Of a stretch of 64,000 nt of DNA, positions 59,801 through 64,000 are shown one piece after another. The translations under genes were made by a program, and so were the position numbers. This DNA comes from Filomicrobium sp. GTDB taxonomy: Bacteria > Pseudomonadota > Alphaproteobacteria > Rhizobiales > Hyphomicrobiaceae. The DNA is taken from the NCBI GenBank assembly GCA_029287535.1, contig JARFQY010000007.1, forward strand, positions 1 to 64,000. The letters are read 5' to 3'. Position 1 is the stretch's first letter; the number at the start of each line of letters is the position of its first letter. The notes below the pieces were generated by a model that was not told where the DNA came from, made no database searches, and worked only from the letters and a program-made list of their open reading frames with translations.

Positions 59801-61174
59801 TCAACCCTTCGGCCGGTACCTCAAAATATCTTCATTCTTAATCCATTCCGGTGAGCCCGCCTTCAAAGCTCTGTGAGCGCGTTGCGCGAAGATCTTCGCC
59901 TGCGGCAGATTTCCTTCAAAGAAATGAGCTTGTGCCGTCATGGCGTCAGCCTTCGGACGGTCACCCTTCTTGTAGTATGCGTTGGCCAACAGCCTGTAGG
60001 CATGAGGGTTTTTGTCAGCATTAAGGGATGCCTTCAAGAGCCTCACGGATTCGGAAAGCGATGCGTTCTGACCGATATTTTGCAGCGCCCTGGCAAGCTG
60101 CACGCGGATAAGCGGAGTACGTCCGCCAGATAGTGAGAGTGCCTTACGCAAGTGAGGCACCGCCTGTTTGGACTTGCCCGAACGCATCAAGAGGTCGCCC
60201 TTGACCTCCCAGAAGTAGGGATATTTGGGCTTGTTCTTGATGAGATAATCGATTTCCGCCAGGGCAGCTTGTAATCCCCCCTGCCCCCCTTGGAAGAATT
60301 TGGCGATACCGCGCGCGTAGCGCGCAGGCAGCGACGTATCCGTCCGCGGATACCGGTTAAACACCGTGGCTGGAGATTCCAGATATCCCGACAGCTTCGC
60401 CCGCATCAGGTCATGGCGTAGCTGCAGTTCCGGTGAATCGACCGTGTTGTAGTATTTGCTGCGGTGAGCCTTTTGGCGCAGCTGATTAAGCCGGTTGGTA
60501 GCCACTGGGTGGCTACGCACGAATGGGTCCTTGTAGGTGTCCGAAATATACTCTTGCTGAGCGAACCGTTCGAACGTCTCTAGCATGCCGCGGCCGGATT
60601 GCCTCGTCGCATTCAAATAGGCTAGCCCGGCCTGGTCGGCAGCCGACTCCTGCGAGCGGCGTTCCGCCAAAATCCCACGCATAATAATATCGTTGCTGCC
60701 ATACAGCACACCTGTGCCGGCTCCTGCTACGTCACTCGATCCTGCAACCGCCCCGGCCCCCATAAGGCCGACCGCAAGGATTTGCAGCAGCAAACCCCGC
60801 GTTTGGTCCTTCGCGATACGATGTCTTAGCGCAGCCATATGACCGCCGGCGATATGTCCGGCCTCGTGGGCGATGATGCCGATCACCTCATTGGGTGTCT
60901 TTGACTGCATCAACATGCCGGTGTGAACAAACACGTTGCGGCCGTCGACAACGAATGCGTTGAAGCTATCGCTGCGCACGATTCTCATGGCGATACGGCC
61001 AGAGCCAAGCCCAGCCGCCTTGAATATCGGCCGCGCGTAGTCGTTGAGAAGTGCTTCGATCTCACTGTCGCGGATCAATGACAACCCGCGTGCGTGCGCC
61101 GGGACCAAGCTGTTCGTTAGCCCGAGTAAAAAGAGGCTTAGCAACAAGCCGGCCCGAAATCTTGCGAAAATCAT
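59801..61174 (-). CDS. M48-family metalloprotease with TPRs (BepA-like)
   Basis: 'GIIAHEAGHIAGGHMAALR' HExxH; 'RRSQESAADQAGLAYLN'; C-terminal TPR region. Confidence 0.92.
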   Translation of the reverse strand: MIFARFRAGLLLSLFLLGLTNSLVPAHARGLSLIRDSEIEALLNDYARPIFKAAGLGSGRIAMRIVRSDSFNAFVVDGRNVFVHTGMLMQSKTPNEVIGIIAHEAGHIAGGHMAALRHRIAKDQTRGLLLQILAVGLMGAGAVAGSSDVAGAGTGVLYGSNDIIMRGILAERRSQESAADQAGLAYLNATRQSGRGMLETFERFAQQEYISDTYKDPFVRSHPVATNRLNQLRQKAHRSKYYNTVDSPELQLRHDLMRAKLSGYLESPATVFNRYPRTDTSLPARYARGIAKFFQGGQGGLQAALAEIDYLIKNKPKYPYFWEVKGDLLMRSGKSKQAVPHLRKALSLSGGRTPLIRVQLARALQNIGQNASLSESVRLLKASLNADKNPHAYRLLANAYYKKGDRPKADAMTAQAHFFEGNLPQAKIFAQRAHRALKAGSPEWIKNEDILRYRPKG

Positions 61175-61551
61175 GATTTCCTTACCCCCGAGATACGGAC
61201 CACACGGTGGCCTTCACCCGCGAATGCAAGCGCATCCCAATTTGCACGGCAATAGGTTCAAGTCTTGGTTTTCTTGGCACTGCCTATCGCCACAATCTCA
61301 GCAGTCTAAAAGTTTGCGCGAACCTAGTGTTGTGCCCAGCAAGCGTCAACGTACGGACCGCTATGCAATACTCGCGGTGCCTGCTCTGATGAGGCAACGC
61401 CCAATGGACAATCTGGATCGGGGCGAACGCATATGCTCAGATCATCTCCCCGATATCATCCCGATCAACGTGCCATATTGCGGCATCAACAAGGCGGTCC
61501 GTGATCTCAGCGCACTGCCGTTAGGGTAGCAGACCCAACGAAAGAGGCCGT

Positions 61552-62763
61552 ATGACCGACACTGACACAAATGAGAATGCTGCGATCGAGCGCACAAGAG
61601 CGCACGCTGCCCGCAGCGCGATCGACAGCTTTATTGTCATGGACGTCATGCGCGCTGCTACCGCCAAGGAAAACGCCGGACAGCGGGTCATACACATGGA
61701 AGTCGGGCAACCAGGCACCGCCGCCCCTGAGGCCGCTCGCAATGCCCTCCGCTCGGCTCTCGACACGGATAGTCTTGGCTACACCCTTGCCCTAGGCATG
61801 GACCCGCTTCGCGAACGCATTGCCCGCTACTACAAGGAAACCTATGGGGTCGAGGTCGCTCCAGATCGCGTAATTGTGACCTCGGGATCCTCCGGTGCGT
61901 TCATTTTGACCTTCATCGGCCTATTTGACGGCGGGTCCACGGTGGCCCTGCCCTCACCGGGGTATCCCTGCTATCGCCACATATTGAAAACCCTGAACCT
62001 TGTTCCGCAGCTCATAGAGACGTCTGAAGCCGATCGCTGGATGCCGACGGCACAATCGGTAAGCTCCTGCCACGCGCAAGCCGGTTTGAGCGGCCTACTC
62101 GTCGCGTCGCCCGCGAATCCAACCGGGACCATGCTGAAACCTGCGCGGCTGCGGGAGCTGTGCGAGGTCTGCGACAAATTGGGCCTGTGGTTCATCTCCG
62201 ATGAAATTTATCACGGCCTCACCTACGAAGCGCCAGCCGCAACGGCGCTGACGTACTCCGACGACGCCATAATCATCAACAGCTTCTCGAAATACTTCTC
62301 GATGACTGGTTGGCGCGTCGGCTGGATGATTGTTCCCGATCGGCTTGTGCGCGTCTTTGAGCGGCTTGCCCAGAACTTGTTCATATGCGCACCCGCCGCC
62401 TCTCAGATGGCGGCCTTGGGGGCCTTCGAGGCGCGCGACGAGTTGCAGGCAAACAAAGCCACTTACGCAAGAAACCGAGAGTTGCTGTTACGCGAATTGC
62501 CCAAGGCTGGCTTTGACAAGATCGTCCCCGCCGACGGAGCCTTCTACCTTTATTGCGACGTTTCCGCTCTCAGCACCGACAGCGCGCAGCTGGCAGGTCA
62601 GATCCTTGAACAGGCTGGTGTTGCGGTGACGCCGGGGATCGATTTTGATCCCGCGCGCGGGACCCGGTATTTGAGGTTTTCTTACGCCCGCTCTCACGAG
62701 GACATCGCCGAGGCAGCCCGGCGGCTCATCACATGGCGGCAGGGCGGAGTTGTGCAGTCATGA
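61552..62763 (+). CDS. PLP-dependent class I/II aminotransferase
   Basis: 'VASPANPTGTML', 'FISDEIYHGLTYE', 'INSFSKYFSMTGWRVGWMIVP' PLP-lysine motif. Confidence 0.93.
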   Translation: MTDTDTNENAAIERTRAHAARSAIDSFIVMDVMRAATAKENAGQRVIHMEVGQPGTAAPEAARNALRSALDTDSLGYTLALGMDPLRERIARYYKETYGVEVAPDRVIVTSGSSGAFILTFIGLFDGGSTVALPSPGYPCYRHILKTLNLVPQLIETSEADRWMPTAQSVSSCHAQAGLSGLLVASPANPTGTMLKPARLRELCEVCDKLGLWFISDEIYHGLTYEAPAATALTYSDDAIIINSFSKYFSMTGWRVGWMIVPDRLVRVFERLAQNLFICAPAASQMAALGAFEARDELQANKATYARNRELLLRELPKAGFDKIVPADGAFYLYCDVSALSTDSAQLAGQILEQAGVAVTPGIDFDPARGTRYLRFSYARSHEDIAEAARRLITWRQGGVVQS

Positions 62764-62844
62764 CCGCAGGTGCATCAGGACGAAAAAAGCGGCAGTCCAT
62801 GACCGCCGCCTTCTTGCGTACCCGGTAACCTGCACCCGAAATCG

Positions 62845-63595
62845 TCAATCGCATTCAAGATAGCCGGAATACGACAGCAGGTTGTTCCGCTCGTTTGTTT
62901 CATTGATGAGATTAAAGGGGTCAACGACGGCGAAAACAGTGATCTTCGTGCGTCCCTGATCGTCCTTGATGTTCTCCGCCCCACCGCTGTTCGAACCTGG
63001 GTTCAACGAAGCAATCTTTGCGGCGGTCTCTTTGTTCCAATCCCCGTTTCCGGGCAGTCCTGCACCCTTTTGGAAAGCCGCCAGCGCGCGCTTGGAGCCA
63101 CGCCCCCAGTCACCGTCAACAACCACCGAATAGGCCCTGTCCTTGAGGAATTGCTGGACGTCGCGCGCCAGGTCATCGTCGTACTCCAGTGCATCCGGGT
63201 TCGTCGGCAAAGCGCCACCCGAAGCGCCGTTTTCATAACCATTATAGCTGCGGCCACGCTTGACTTTGTTCCGGCCAAGACTGAACGTCACCGGGCTCGA
63301 TTTTGCTGCGCTTGGTGTCCTTGTCGATAAGATCGATGTTCTCTGGAACGTAAACAGCAACAAAGCTGCGGAAGAACTCGCCCGCGCCGCGCAGGTTCGC
63401 CGCTGAGTCTCCTTCATTTCGAATGACGATGCGGCCTTCTGCGAGCGGCTGTCCTTTTTCGCAACCGATGAAGTCGACCTTCGAGTCGGAAGCCTGGATG
63501 ACAAGGTCCGGTTCTGCCCGTGCCGTATGCGCGAAAATGGCAATACTGACGACAGCACCCATCCACATGAGCGCCTTGTGTAACCATACTTGCAT
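62845..63595 (-). pseudogene. Secreted CARDB-like protein with inserted peptidoglycan-binding-like domain, frame-disrupted
   Basis: Signal peptide and CARDB-like start in ORF 63242-63595; PG_binding_1-like 'DVQQFLKDRAYSVVVDGDWGRGSKRALAAFQ' and CARDB-like end 'VFAVVDPFNLINETNERNN' in ORF 62845-63558; transition near 63280-63292. Confidence 0.65.
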
Positions 63596-63795
63596 TGGAT
63601 GTACCCCTAAACATCAATCAAACGGCTGAGACCGGGCCCAACAATGCAAAATGTCCTTGGTCGAATCAAGCAAGGGAAGAGATCGCACAATCAATCAACA
63701 AATCGCAGTGTGTCTCGTTTGCCTCAAAGCAGTAAATGCTATGCACTGCACAATGCGCACGGGCGACGAGGTCTCACCTCCCGCCGCGCGCACCA

Positions 63796-64000
63796 TCATT
63801 CCCACTCGATGGTTCCAGGCGGTTTTGAAGTAATGTCGTAGACAACGCGGTTGATGCCGTTGACTTCATTTATGATGCGCGTGCTGGCACGGCCCAGGAA
63901 GTCATGGCTGAAGTCGAAGTAGTCGGCGGTCATTCCATCCATCGACGTCACTGCTCGCAGCGCACAAACATAGTCGTACGTGCGTGAATCTCCCATCACC
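63796..64000 (-). CDS. guaA: GMP synthase (glutamine-hydrolysing), C-terminal part only (window edge)
   Basis: '[64 protein letters not shown]' C-terminal GuaA signature. Confidence 0.95.
   Translation of the reverse strand, partial: VMGDSRTYDYVCALRAVTSMDGMTADYFDFSHDFLGRASTRIINEVNGINRVVYDITSKPPGTIEWE

Noticed and set aside
1-64000. CRISPR arrays, IS elements, prophage or toxin-antitoxin/defence island
   Set aside because: No regularly spaced repeats, transposase, integrase or recognisable defence genes were seen. The holin-like protein at 16355-16846 stands alone among chromosomal genes.

Overview
The window is a high-GC alphaproteobacterial chromosome segment, probably Hyphomicrobiales/Rhizobiales-like judging from gene families and gene order. 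It is mostly housekeeping and envelope genes: uvrC-pgsA-moaD-moaE, rpoH, rluD, a tRNA-Glu(CTC), chpT plus a receiver protein, a FetAB-like exporter, holC, der-bamB-TPR-panB, an amidase-PBP1A-prfB block divergent from rne, aat-accC-accB-aroQ, a DsbA-like protein, an M48 protease, an aminotransferase, and the 3' end of guaA at the right edge. I saw no CRISPR array, prophage, transposon or classical defence island. The main points for a second look are: (1) a bacterial protein with PRMT hallmarks (double-E loop and THW loop) at 42380-43318; (2) a tandem set of small secreted proteins sharing a C-x8(13)-C-x6-C C-terminal signature at 29.6-31.4 kb; (3) three unlisted small ORFs (26-33 aa) encoding single-TM peptides on the minus strand at 22.6-23.2 kb; (4) frame-disrupted rlmJ at 31.6-32.3 kb; (5) a frame-disrupted secreted protein in which a peptidoglycan-binding-like domain appears inserted in a CARDB-like fold, at 62.8-63.6 kb; (6) a programmed +1 frameshift in prfB; (7) near-consensus CtrA-like sites upstream of three cell-wall hydrolase genes. 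All assignments come from reading the sequence and recalled family motifs. No database search was run.
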